Shown piece after piece: positions 53,443-63,900 of a stretch of DNA of 64,000 bases. The notes under the pieces were generated by a model that saw only the letters and a program-made list of their open reading frames with translations, was not told the origin of the DNA and made no database searches. The translations under genes and the position numbers were made by a program. Source of the DNA: Oscillospiraceae bacterium (lineage in GTDB: Bacteria > Bacillota > Clostridia > Oscillospirales > Acutalibacteraceae). How positions within the stretch are numbered: position 1 is the first letter of the stretch; every line of letters begins with the position of its first letter. The DNA is taken from NCBI GenBank assembly GCA_902769255.1, contig CACXOM010000002.1, positions 62,001-126,000 of the forward strand, read 5' to 3'.

Positions 53443-54689
53443 AAAATGCGGTTTATTGGATTGCTTTGCAATCCGCTTTGGGATACGGTTGCAGACAAAT
53501 ATCACAAATACTTGAAAATTTTGATAATGTTGAAGATTTGTTTGATAAAAATTTAAGCCGAAGTGCTGTAAAATTTTTGTCAGACAAGCAATATAAAAGT
53601 GTAAAATCCGCTGACTTAAAGAAAGCGCAGGGAATTATTGATTATTGCGAAAGAAAAGATATTGAAATTGTAACACTTGATGATGATAAATACCCTGTAA
53701 TTCTTCGCAGAATTATAAATCCGCCTTGTGTGCTTTATGTAAGAGGAACATTACCTGATTTTGACGATGAAGTCGGCATTGGAATGGTAGGCACAAGAAA
53801 TTGCTCAATGAACGGTATGATAGCTGCTTCAACGCTCGCTTACAGAATGGCGCAGGCAGGCGCTATAGTAATAAGTGGCGGTGCGCTCGGTATAGATACA
53901 AAATGTTCGCAAGGTGCAATTTTTGCTAAAAAGCCTTCTATAATTATTCGCCCTTGCGGAGTTGATTATAATTATTTAAGCGATTTAAAAGATATTCGCA
54001 AGCAGGTTGAAAGCTGTGGTGCAGTAATCAGCGAGGTACAGCCTCTTGGCAAAGTTGAAAGAAACGCTTTTCAAATTAGAAACAGGTTGATTTCAGCGTT
54101 GTCGCTTGGTCTTGTTGTAATTGAAGCACCACTCAAAAGCGGCACTATGATTACAGTTGCTTATTCGCTTGAATACGGTAAAGATATTTACGCTTTGCCG
54201 GGTGATATTTCAGATGAAAACTATTCGGGTTCTAATAAGCTCTTGCAAGAAGGTGCAACACCCGTTTATACGCCTGCCGATGTGCTTAATGAATATTTAA
54301 GTGCATTTCCGCACAGGCTTAATTTGAATAAAGCCGGAATATCTTTAAATGAAGACGATATTTATATGCGTTTGCAAAGAAAATATAGCAAACCGGCAAA
54401 TAAGTCTTTGCAAAAACCTAAAAAGAAATCAATAGTAAAAAAGGTAAAAGAAAAATTTGAAAAAAGCGAAGAAGAAGTTAAAATAAAACATAAATTATCG
54501 CAATTACCTTTTGATGCTGATGATATAACAAAATCGGTTTACGACTGTTTTTCTAATAATCCGATTTCAACAGATGAGATTATTGATAAAACGGGGTATG
54601 ATGCTTCAGATGTTATGTTTGCGCTGACCGATTTAGAGATAAACGGTGTTATAAAACAACTTCCCGGTGGAAGATTTGAATTAAAATAA
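53439..54689 (+). CDS. dprA: DNA processing protein DprA
   Basis: This 416-residue protein binds incoming single-stranded DNA and loads RecA during transformation. It has a SAM-like N terminus, the Rossmann fold with MVGTRNCSMNG, ISGGALGIDTKCSQGAI, GLVVIEAPLKSGTMITVAYSLEYGKDIYALPG and ASNKLLQEGA-like block, a lysine-rich linker (about 330-350) and a C-terminal winged-helix domain (about 355-416). Followed by topA 13 bases later, a common pairing. Confidence 0.92.
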   Translation: MKNAVYWIALQSALGYGCRQISQILENFDNVEDLFDKNLSRSAVKFLSDKQYKSVKSADLKKAQGIIDYCERKDIEIVTLDDDKYPVILRRIINPPCVLYVRGTLPDFDDEVGIGMVGTRNCSMNGMIAASTLAYRMAQAGAIVISGGALGIDTKCSQGAIFAKKPSIIIRPCGVDYNYLSDLKDIRKQVESCGAVISEVQPLGKVERNAFQIRNRLISALSLGLVVIEAPLKSGTMITVAYSLEYGKDIYALPGDISDENYSGSNKLLQEGATPVYTPADVLNEYLSAFPHRLNLNKAGISLNEDDIYMRLQRKYSKPANKSLQKPKKKSIVKKVKEKFEKSEEEVKIKHKLSQLPFDADDITKSVYDCFSNNPISTDEIIDKTGYDASDVMFALTDLEINGVIKQLPGGRFELK

Positions 54690-54702
54690 GTAGGAGAAAA
54701 TT

Positions 54703-56988
54703 ATGTCAAAACTTGTTATTTTAGAGTCGCCTGCAAAGGCAAAAACAGTTAAAAAATATTTAGGTTCAGAATATGAAGTTATGGCTTGTATGGGACATAT
54801 AAGAGATTTACCTAAATCAACTATGGGCGTTGATATTGAAAAAGATTTTGAGCCAAAATATATTGAAATGAGAGATAAAAAAGAAGTTATTAAAAAGCTT
54901 AAAGGTGCGGCTCAAAAAGCCGACAGCGTTTATCTCGCAGGGGACCCTGATAGAGAGGGAGAGGCTATTTCGTGGCATTTATGCTATATTTTAGGTCTTG
55001 ATATTAATGATAAAAATAGAGTAACATTTAATGAAATCACTAAAAAAGGCGTTGAAGAGGGAATTAATAATCCTCGTAAAATCGACCTTGATTTAGTTGA
55101 TGCACAACAAGCAAGAAGAGTACTTGACAGAATTGTGGGTTATAAATTAAGCCCGTTTTTATGGAAAAAAGTAAAAAGCGGTCTTTCTGCCGGAAGATGT
55201 CAGTCGGCAGCACTCAAAATTGTTGTTGACAGAGAAAAAGAAATAAGAGCGTTTGTTCCTGAAGAATATTGGAGCGTTGACGCTGTTTTGAATAAAAGCA
55301 GATATAAAATTGAAGCACACCTTGAAAAAGATAAAAACGACAAGAAAATTAAAATTTCTAATGAAAGTGAAGCTGAAAGCGTTTTAGAAGACTTAAATAA
55401 CGCTGAATATACCGTTAAACAGGTTAAAAAAGGTACAAGAAAAAAACAACCTGCACCGCCTTTTATTACCTCAACTTTGCAACAAGAGGCTTCGAGAAAA
55501 TTAAATTTCAACTCGCAAAAAACAATGCGTGTTGCGCAAATGCTTTATGAAGGCGTTGAGTTGCAAAATGTCGGCGCAACAGGTTTGATTACTTATATGA
55601 GAACCGACTCTTTAAGAATTTCTGAAGAGGCGAGAGCGGCAGGAAATGAATTTATTCTCAAAAATTTCGGTGAAAAATATATGCCTGAAAAACCGAGATA
55701 TTTTAAAACAAAAAAAGGCGCTCAAGACGGTCACGAGGCTATAAGACCTACTAATCCTGCGCTTACTCCTGCACAAGTTAGAGAATCGCTGACATCTGAC
55801 CAATATAAACTTTATAAGCTTATTTGGGAGCGTTTTATCGCTTCGTTAATGGCGGTATGCGTTCAAAATACCGTTAGTGTTGATATCGACGCAAATGGCT
55901 ATACTTTTAAAGCAAGTGGTTATTCGGTAAAATTTGACGGTTTTACAAAACTTTATGTAGAGGGTAAAGATGAAACCGAAGAATCTGCAAAATCACTTCC
56001 TGATTTAGAAGTTGGCGAAGTTTTAAAATTGAAAGAATTAACTCCAAATCAGCATTTTACTCAACCGCCTGCAAGATTTACAGAGGCTTCGCTTATTAAA
56101 GCGCTTGAAGAAAGCGGAATCGGCAGACCGAGTACATTTGCTACTACGGTTACTACAATAGTTAAGCGAAACTATGTTGAAAGAGAAAAGAAAACGCTTA
56201 TTCCAACAAGTTTAGGTGAAGTAATTACCGATTTATTATCAGAACTTTTCCCTGAAATAGTTGACCAAAAATTCACCGCAAAAGTTGAAACTGAACTTGA
56301 TAATGTTGAAAGCGGTGATGAGCAATGGAAACATATGCTCGCAAAATTCTACAAAGGTTTTGATAAAACTTTAAAATCGGCTGAGCAAAAAACAGACGGC
56401 ACAAAGGTAAAAATTCCTGTTGTAGAAACAGATGTTGTTTGTGATAAATGTGGCAGAAAAATGGTTATTAAAATGGGCAAATTCGGCAAATTCTTGGCTT
56501 GCCCGGGATTCCCGGAATGTAAAAATACCAAGCCTATTGAAGAAGAAAAAGCTAAAGCAGATGACACAAAGCAAAACGAAACACAAAAAGCAGAAGAAAC
56601 TAACGAAATTTGTGATAAATGCGGTGCAAAAATGGTTGTTAAAATGGGCAGATACGGCAAATTCTTGGCTTGCTCGAATTACCCTGATTGCAAGAATATT
56701 AAGCCGATTACAGTTGAAACACCGGGTATTTGTCCAAAATGCTCTTCAAAAATAATTCAGTTAAAATCAAAAAGAGGTTATAAATATTTTGCTTGCGAAA
56801 AGGGTAAAGAATGCGGATTTATGACTTGGGACACACCTTTAGCCGATAAATGCGAAAAATGCGGAAACACCCTTTACAAACGCAGAGGCGGAAAAATAGT
56901 TTGCAACAATGAAAAATGTGAAAATTATGTTGAACCACCTGTAAAAGAGAAAAAAACAAGCAAAAAAACTAAAAAGAATGAAAAATAA
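54703..56988 (+). CDS. topA: DNA topoisomerase I
   Basis: This 761-residue type IA enzyme has the Toprim start KLVILESPAKAKTVKKYLG, the metal site DPDREGEAI, the catalytic tyrosine in LITYMRTDSLRIS and RPSTFATTV, and C-terminal zinc fingers with four-cysteine sets (CDKCGRKMVIKMG..., repeated three times, and a fourth variant). It relaxes negative supercoils. The stop overlaps the trmFO start by 11 bases. Confidence 0.95.
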   Translation: MSKLVILESPAKAKTVKKYLGSEYEVMACMGHIRDLPKSTMGVDIEKDFEPKYIEMRDKKEVIKKLKGAAQKADSVYLAGDPDREGEAISWHLCYILGLDINDKNRVTFNEITKKGVEEGINNPRKIDLDLVDAQQARRVLDRIVGYKLSPFLWKKVKSGLSAGRCQSAALKIVVDREKEIRAFVPEEYWSVDAVLNKSRYKIEAHLEKDKNDKKIKISNESEAESVLEDLNNAEYTVKQVKKGTRKKQPAPPFITSTLQQEASRKLNFNSQKTMRVAQMLYEGVELQNVGATGLITYMRTDSLRISEEARAAGNEFILKNFGEKYMPEKPRYFKTKKGAQDGHEAIRPTNPALTPAQVRESLTSDQYKLYKLIWERFIASLMAVCVQNTVSVDIDANGYTFKASGYSVKFDGFTKLYVEGKDETEESAKSLPDLEVGEVLKLKELTPNQHFTQPPARFTEASLIKALEESGIGRPSTFATTVTTIVKRNYVEREKKTLIPTSLGEVITDLLSELFPEIVDQKFTAKVETELDNVESGDEQWKHMLAKFYKGFDKTLKSAEQKTDGTKVKIPVVETDVVCDKCGRKMVIKMGKFGKFLACPGFPECKNTKPIEEEKAKADDTKQNETQKAEETNEICDKCGAKMVVKMGRYGKFLACSNYPDCKNIKPITVETPGICPKCSSKIIQLKSKRGYKYFACEKGKECGFMTWDTPLADKCEKCGNTLYKRRGGKIVCNNEKCENYVEPPVKEKKTSKKTKKNEK

Positions 56989-58282
56989 AGTTACGGTTAT
57001 CGGTGCAGGTCTTGCAGGTTGCGAAGCGGCATATTATCTTGCACAAAAAGGAATAGAAGTTACGCTTTTTGAGCAAAAACCTGTAAAAAAATCGCCTGCT
57101 CATCATATTGACTCCTTTGCGGAACTTGTTTGCTCTAATTCATTAAAGGCAAAGAGAATAAACAGCGCAGGCGGTCTTTTAAAAGCCGAAATGCGACTTT
57201 TAGGCTCTATTTGTTTAGAATCGGCAGATAAATGCGAGGTTCCTGCAGGCGGTGCATTAGCGGTAAACAGATATGATTTTTCTGAATATATTACCGAAAA
57301 AATCAAAAATCATAAAAACATTACGGTAATAAACAAAGAGGTTACTCAAATTCCTGATAACGAGCCTGTAGTAATTGCAACAGGACCGTTGACTGAAGGC
57401 GAATTTGCAAAAAGTATTTCTAATTTAACAGGCGATTATTTATCGTTTTTTGATGCCGCAGCGCCTATTGTTACAGCTGAAAGCATTGATATGGATTCTG
57501 CTTTTTTGCAATCTCGCTATGACAGAGGAGATTCTGACGATTATATTAATTGTCCTATGAACAAAGAAGAATACGAATTGTTTTACAACAATTTGGTTGA
57601 AGCACAAAGTGCCGAGATTCATTCTTTTGATAAACCGACCGTTTATGAGGGTTGTATGCCGATTGAAATAATGGCAAAACGAGGCGCTGATACTATGCGG
57701 TTCGGACCTTTAAAACCTGTCGGGCTGACTAACCCGAAAACAGGACATAGGCCTTGGGCAAATTTGCAACTTAGAAAAGAAAACAAAGAAGCATCTTTAT
57801 ATAACTTGGTAGGTTTTCAAACAAATTTAAAATTTGGTGAGCAAAAACGTGTGTTTTCGCTTATTCCTGCGCTTAAAAATGCTGAATTTGTACGCTATGG
57901 TGTTATGCACAGAAACTCTTTTATCAATTCGCCAAAACTGCTTGATAACCATTTTAAACTAAAATCAAAGGAAAATATTTGGTTTGCAGGGCAAATTACA
58001 GGCGTTGAGGGCTATATGGAATCTGCAATGTCGGGTATAATAGCCGCAATTTCTGTTTACAGATTGTTAAAAGGCGAAAAACAACTTGAATTGCCTAATA
58101 CTACAATGTGCGGCGCTTTGACAACTTATATCAGTACAGATGATAAAAAAGATTTTCAGCCTATGGGCGCAAATTTTGGAATTATTCCGCATGAAGATGT
58201 TAAAATTAAAAATAAACAAGAAAGATATTCGAAAATTGCCGAAAAGGCAATTAAAGATTTAAAATCAGTTATCGGAGGGTAA
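56978..58282 (+). CDS. trmFO: Methylenetetrahydrofolate-tRNA-(uracil-5-)-methyltransferase
   Basis: The 434-residue flavoprotein makes m5U54 in tRNA using folate. It has FAD motif VIGAGLAGCEAAYYLAQKGIEVTLFE, FAELVCSNSLKA, KPVGLTNPKTG and WFAGQITGVEGYMESA, as in TrmFO. It overlaps topA and is followed 4 bases later by plsX. The topA-trmFO order is usual in Firmicutes. Confidence 0.95.
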   Translation: MKNKVTVIGAGLAGCEAAYYLAQKGIEVTLFEQKPVKKSPAHHIDSFAELVCSNSLKAKRINSAGGLLKAEMRLLGSICLESADKCEVPAGGALAVNRYDFSEYITEKIKNHKNITVINKEVTQIPDNEPVVIATGPLTEGEFAKSISNLTGDYLSFFDAAAPIVTAESIDMDSAFLQSRYDRGDSDDYINCPMNKEEYELFYNNLVEAQSAEIHSFDKPTVYEGCMPIEIMAKRGADTMRFGPLKPVGLTNPKTGHRPWANLQLRKENKEASLYNLVGFQTNLKFGEQKRVFSLIPALKNAEFVRYGVMHRNSFINSPKLLDNHFKLKSKENIWFAGQITGVEGYMESAMSGIIAAISVYRLLKGEKQLELPNTTMCGALTTYISTDDKKDFQPMGANFGIIPHEDVKIKNKQERYSKIAEKAIKDLKSVIGG

Positions 58283-58286
58283 ATAA

Positions 58287-59285
58287 ATGAGAATTATTAT
58301 TGACGCATTCGGCGGCGATAATGCACCGCTTTCTAATATCGAGGGTGCATATCTTGCAACAAAAGAATATGACGCTGATATTTTGCTTTGCGGAAATAAA
58401 GAAAAAATTGAAAAATGCGCAAAGGAAAACAATATTCCTCTTGATAATATTGAAATTGTGCATGCCGATGATATTTTTGATATTCACGACGACCCTAATT
58501 TGTTGTTAAAATCAAAGAAAAACACGTCGCTTGCTGTTGCTTTTTCTGCTGTGAAAGAGGGAAAAGCTGATGCAGTTGTAAGTGCTGGCTCTTCGGGAGC
58601 AGTTTTAATGGGCGGTACTTTTATTGTTAAAAGAATTAAAGGAATTAAAAGACCAGCTTTTGCTGCTGTTATTCCGACTGCTTCGGGAAATCCTTATATG
58701 TTGCTTGATTCAGGCGCAAATATTGATTGCAGAGCAGATGTTTTAGAACAATTTGGGCTTGTAGGCAGCGTTTATATGAAAAATGTTATGGGCGTTGAAA
58801 ATCCAAAAGTCGGACTTTTAAATATCGGTGCTGAGGAGACAAAAGGCGGAGAAACACTTGTTGAAGCTTATCAAAAGCTTAAAAATTCTTCGTTGAACTT
58901 TATCGGTAATGTTGAGCCGAGAGATGTGCCGGCAGGCGCTTGCGATGTTGTAGTTTGCGACGGTTTTTCGGGCAATATTGTTTTAAAACTTACCGAAGGC
59001 GTTGCGCTTTCATTTATGAAAATGTTTAAAGCAATTTTGCTTAAAAATATTGTTTCAAAAATTGCCGCTTTGCTTATTAAAAGCGGACTTAAAGATTTAA
59101 AGAAAAAATTTGATTATAAAGAGCTTGGCGGTGCGCCGTTAATTGGTGTTCGCAAACCTGTTATTAAAGCGCATGGCAGTTCTGACTCAAAGGCAATAAA
59201 ATCTGCTGTTAAACAAGCTATTTTATTTGCCGAAACAGGCGTTACAGCCGAAATTGAAAATGCAATTAAAGGTGTTGAAGATTAA
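58287..59285 (+). CDS. plsX: Phosphate acyltransferase PlsX
   Basis: This 332-residue soluble enzyme makes acyl-phosphate from acyl-ACP for phospholipid synthesis. It has MRIIIDAFGGDNAP, VSAGSSGAVLMGG, LDSGANIDCRADVL, NIGAEETKGGE and CDGFSGNIVLKLTEG. GGAGGG precedes the ATG. The usual acpP gene that follows plsX is absent and rnc overlaps its stop. Confidence 0.95.
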   Translation: MRIIIDAFGGDNAPLSNIEGAYLATKEYDADILLCGNKEKIEKCAKENNIPLDNIEIVHADDIFDIHDDPNLLLKSKKNTSLAVAFSAVKEGKADAVVSAGSSGAVLMGGTFIVKRIKGIKRPAFAAVIPTASGNPYMLLDSGANIDCRADVLEQFGLVGSVYMKNVMGVENPKVGLLNIGAEETKGGETLVEAYQKLKNSSLNFIGNVEPRDVPAGACDVVVCDGFSGNIVLKLTEGVALSFMKMFKAILLKNIVSKIAALLIKSGLKDLKKKFDYKELGGAPLIGVRKPVIKAHGSSDSKAIKSAVKQAILFAETGVTAEIENAIKGVED

Positions 59286-59956
59286 TGAATAATCTTGAAA
59301 AAGAAATAGGTTACGAGTTTAAAGATAAAAAATTATTAGAACTTGCGCTTACTCACTCTTCTTATGCTAATGAAACTGGCGAACAGTCTAACTGTAATGA
59401 GCGACTTGAGTTTTTGGGCGACTCTGTTCTTTCGGTAATTGTTTCTGATTATATTTATAAAAAATTTGATACGCCTGAAGGCGAACTTACTAAACTTCGA
59501 GCGTCACTTGTATGTGAAGAGGCTTTGTTTGATTTTGCAAAAGAAATTAATTTGGGTGATTTTATTAAACTTGGCAAGGGCGAGCAAAACAACGGCGGAA
59601 ACAAACGCCCCTCTATTTTGTCAGACGCTTTTGAGGCGCTGTTGGCGGCTATGTATTTAGATGGCGGAATTGAGCCTGCAAGAAAATTCGTTTTACGTTT
59701 TGTTAAAGAAGATTTAATTGATAGAAAAAGAATTTCTTTTAAAGACTATAAAACGCAGTTACAAGAGGTTATTCAAAAAAATCCTGAAGAAAAAATCGAA
59801 TATGTTTTGGTTGATGAACAAGGCCCAGACCATAACAAATCTTTTACTGTTTCGATTGAACTAAATTCGCTTTCAATCGCAAAAGGAACAGGCAAAAGCA
59901 AAAAAGCCGCTGAACAGGCAGCCGCTCACGAAGCGCTTAAATTAATGGGACTATGA
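59285..59956 (+). CDS. rnc: Ribonuclease III
   Basis: This 223-residue enzyme cuts double-stranded RNA, including rRNA precursors. The signature NERLEFLGDSVLSV (about residue 38), the second acidic box DAFEALLAAMYLDGG (about 115) and a C-terminal dsRNA-binding domain (KKAAEQAAAHEALKLMG) are present. It shares one base with plsX and its stop overlaps the next start by 4 bases. Confidence 0.95.
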   Translation: MNNLEKEIGYEFKDKKLLELALTHSSYANETGEQSNCNERLEFLGDSVLSVIVSDYIYKKFDTPEGELTKLRASLVCEEALFDFAKEINLGDFIKLGKGEQNNGGNKRPSILSDAFEALLAAMYLDGGIEPARKFVLRFVKEDLIDRKRISFKDYKTQLQEVIQKNPEEKIEYVLVDEQGPDHNKSFTVSIELNSLSIAKGTGKSKKAAEQAAAHEALKLMGL

Positions 59957-60936
59957 GTCATTCTAATATTTCAATTTTTATTCCGCATAACGGGTGTAAT
60001 CATAGGTGCAGTTTTTGTAATCAAATTTATATTACTGGTCAGCAAAAAATGCCTGATGAAATAGACATTGAAAATGCGGTAAATGTGGCAATAAAAAGCA
60101 AAAATTATGATAAAAACAACACGCAATTAGCCTTTTTTGGCGGTAGTTTTACCGCAATTGACAGAGATTTAATGCTAAAATATCTTGAAACAGGCTATAA
60201 ATTTGTTAAAGATAATTATATTGAAAGCATTAGAATTTCAACTCGCCCCGACGCAATTGACAAAGAGATTTTAGATATTTTGAAAGAATATAAAGTAAAA
60301 TCAATTGAACTCGGCGCACAAAGTATGGCTGATGATGTACTTTTGGCGAATAATAGGGGACACGGTGCAAAAGATGTTGAAAACGCATCTATGCTTATTC
60401 GTGAAAACGGCTTTGAATTAGGGCTTCAAATGATGACAGGGCTATACAAAAGCGATTTTGAGAAAGATTATTATACTGCCAAAAAAATCGCATCGCTAAA
60501 ACCCGATACTGTCAGAATTTACCCTACAGTTGTTCTTAAAAACACACAGCTTGAAAAGCTTTATAAAAGCGGGGAATATGAACCGATTTCTGTTGAAAAA
60601 GCATGTAGTGACGGTGCAAAAATATTAAAACTTTTTTATGATAAAGGTATTAGAGTTATTCGTTTCGGGCTTCATTCAATTGATGAGAAAAGTTTTGTAG
60701 CAGGTGCTTTTCACCCTGCTTTAAGCGAGATGGCGCAAAGTTATATTTACAGAGATTTAATTGAAAATGAAATAAAGAAAAAAGGCTTTTATAAGGTTTT
60801 GGTAAATATAAACGAGATTTCAAAAGCAATTGGCAACAAAAAGAGTAATATTGATTATTTTAAGAATAAAGGTGTTATTTTAGAAATAATCGGTGATGAA
60901 AATATAAGTAGATTTCAAATAAAAATCGAAAAATAA
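59953..60936 (+). CDS. Radical SAM protein, Elp3-like
   Basis: The 327-residue protein has the radical SAM cluster CNHRCSFCNQ (about residues 14-23), FFGGSFTAI and the elongator-protein-3-like block RISTRPDAI and ELGAQSMADDVLL. It lacks the Elp3 acetyltransferase domain. It is typically found between rnc and smc in Clostridia. It probably modifies tRNA or another macromolecule; the substrate is unknown. Confidence 0.85.
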   Translation: MSHSNISIFIPHNGCNHRCSFCNQIYITGQQKMPDEIDIENAVNVAIKSKNYDKNNTQLAFFGGSFTAIDRDLMLKYLETGYKFVKDNYIESIRISTRPDAIDKEILDILKEYKVKSIELGAQSMADDVLLANNRGHGAKDVENASMLIRENGFELGLQMMTGLYKSDFEKDYYTAKKIASLKPDTVRIYPTVVLKNTQLEKLYKSGEYEPISVEKACSDGAKILKLFYDKGIRVIRFGLHSIDEKSFVAGAFHPALSEMAQSYIYRDLIENEIKKKGFYKVLVNINEISKAIGNKKSNIDYFKNKGVILEIIGDENISRFQIKIEK

Positions 60937-60950
60937 GGACGGTGAAATTC

Positions 60951-63900
60951 TTGAGATTAAAACTTATTGAAATTCAAGGTTTTAAATCTTTTCCAGATAA
61001 AACAAAACTCACATTCGACCAAGATATTACTGCAGTAATCGGTCCTAACGGAAGTGGTAAAAGTAATATTTCTGACGCTATTCGCTGGGTTTTGGGCGAA
61101 CAGTCTAATAAGCAACTTCGCGGTAAATCTATGGAAGATGTTATCTTTACGGGTACTGCGAAAAGAAAAGCGTTAGGCTTTGCAGAAGTCGCTATTACAA
61201 TCGATAATTCTGACAGAAAAATGCAGTTTGATAAAGACTTGGTAACAGTAACTCGAAGATATTTTCGCTCGGGTGAGAGTGAATATTTAATCAACGGAAA
61301 CACCGTAAGACTTAAAGATATTCACGAGTTGTTTATGGATACGGGTCTTGGTCGTGACGGCTATTCTATGATTGGTCAAGGCAGAATCGACGAAATTGTA
61401 GGCTCAAAATCTGATGAACGCAGGGATATTTTTGAAGAGGCTGCGGGAATTTCAAAATACCGTTACAGAAGACTTGAAGCTGAAAGAAAATTGCTTCACG
61501 CCGAAGATAATCTTGTAAGACTTAAAGACATTATGGCGGAACTTGAAGTCAGAGTAAAACCGCTTAAAATTCAAAGCGAAAAAGCGAAAGAGTTTTTATC
61601 GGTTTCAGGCGAGAAAAAGCAACTTGAAATTGGCTTGTGGCTTAACACTTTAAACAAATCTGACGAGCAGTTGAAAACGCAAGAAGAAAAAATTACTGTT
61701 GCAAAAGCGCAGTATGAGCGTTTAGAGCGTGAACTTACCGAAATTATCGCTAAATCTGATATTGCCGCAATTGAAATTAATAAAGTTTCTTCGCAAATTG
61801 ATGCTATTCGTCGTGAAAGCGCAAAAAATGACGAAGAAAACTCTGATATTAAAGGAAAAATTGCGGTTTTAAACAACAATATTTTGCATAATAACGAGAA
61901 TATTGTTCGTTTGAAAAATGAAATATTGAACGCAAATACCGATGATGAAACTCTTGATAAAAATATTGAACAAAAACTTGCTCAAATAAAAGAAATTGAG
62001 GAAAAATCAGCTCAAAAGAACGAAGAACTTGAAAAAGAATTAGAAAAGTTAGATTCTGTTTCGGGCGATTCTGGCGATTTTTCTGAAAAAATTTCTGATA
62101 AAAACAAAACAGTAAACGAATTAAACGAAAAAATTTCAAAATGCAAAATTGATTTAACTGCTTCTAAAACTGCGATAGGTGAAATTGACTCTTCTTTTGA
62201 AAATTACGAAGACACCGTTAAAAAGATTAAAGAATATCTTGAAGATATTGAAATTGAAATTGAAGATTGCAAGGCTGATATTGATGATTGCGACAAAACA
62301 ATTTCAGAATGTAACAATGTTATAGGCGGCTACAAATTAAAAGTAGAAAAACGAGAAGAAAAAATTAAAGCGTTGACTGATGAAATATATTCAAAAACGC
62401 TTGATTGCGCCGAATTTTCAAGAAGAATTAAGATTTTAGAAGAACTTGAGCGAAATCTTGACGGATTTAATTATGCCGTAAAACAAGTTTATAACGCTTC
62501 TAAAAAGGGTGAAATTAAAGGTGTTCACGGACCTGTTTCTAAATTAATTGAAGTATTAGATGAATATTCAACCGCAATTGAAACTGCGCTTGGCGCTTCT
62601 ATGCAAAACATTGTAGTTTCTAATGAGGAATACGCTAAAAAGGCGATTGAATTTTTGAAAAGAAATAAAGCGGGAAGAGCAACATTTTTACCGCTTACTT
62701 CTATTCACCCTAATCCGCTAAAAGATAAAGCGGTAGAAAACAGTTTTGGCTTTGTCGGCTTTGCTGATGAACTTGTAACTACCAAAAAAGAGTATAAAGA
62801 TATTATAAGTTGGTTGCTTGGCAGAACAGTTGTTGCGGAAGATATTGACTGCGCAGTAACAATGGCTAAAAAGTTTAATTATAAGTTTAAAATAGTTACA
62901 CTTGACGGTCAGGTAGTAAATCCGGGCGGCTCGCTCACAGGTGGTTCTGTTGCTAAAAACGCAGGACTTATTAACAGAACAAAACAAATTGAAACTTTAA
63001 AAGAAAAGATTAAAACAACCGAAAAAGAGGTAAATTCTCTTAAATTACAACTTGAATCTTTGCAAAAAGAAAGTGAAGAATATAATTTTTCTAACGCCGA
63101 AAGAGAGCAAAATTTAAAAACGGCAAATGAAGATAAAATAAGATTGTTGGGTGAATTGAAACTTTTAGAAGAACAATATAACACTAATAAAGTGAATCTT
63201 GACAATTTAGTTTTATCAAAAGAGAATTCTTCTGTAAGAATAAAAGAGTTAAACGATAACATTTTAAAACTCGAAAAACTTTTAACTGATTTGGATGAAG
63301 AAAAAGAAAAAGAAGAAAAATCTATTGATTTGTTGCTTTCAAATAAAGATAAACTCTCAAATTCAAAATCGGAAATTTCTGAAAAAGTTTCTAATATTAG
63401 ATTTGAAATTATTTCATTTTCAAAAGATATTGTTAATTTGCAAGATGCAATTAACCAAATAAAAGAAACAAAAAACAACAGACAAGGCAGAATTAACGAC
63501 CTTAACTCCGAAATAATTGAACTTGAACAGAAAAATAAATCGGAGCAAGAAGAAATCGACAGGCTCACTCAAGTTTCAAAAGGTTTCTTTGAAAAGTCGG
63601 AATCAATTGAAGAAGAAATTAAAAAATTGACCGAAAAAAGAAATCAACTTGAACAAGCTAATCTTAATTCGAGAAATGTTGAGCGTGAAAAATCGCAAGA
63701 TAAAGAGCGTTTGTCTGGCGAACTTGCAAGACTTACCGAGCGAAAAGAGTCGCTTGAAAAGCACTATTCCGACATTATTTCAAAACTTTATGATGAGTAT
63801 GAACTTACAAAAACACAAGCAGAAGAAATAGGATTTCATATTGATGATGTTTCGGCGGCGACTAAACGCTTAAATGAAATTAAAGCAAAAATTCGCTCGT

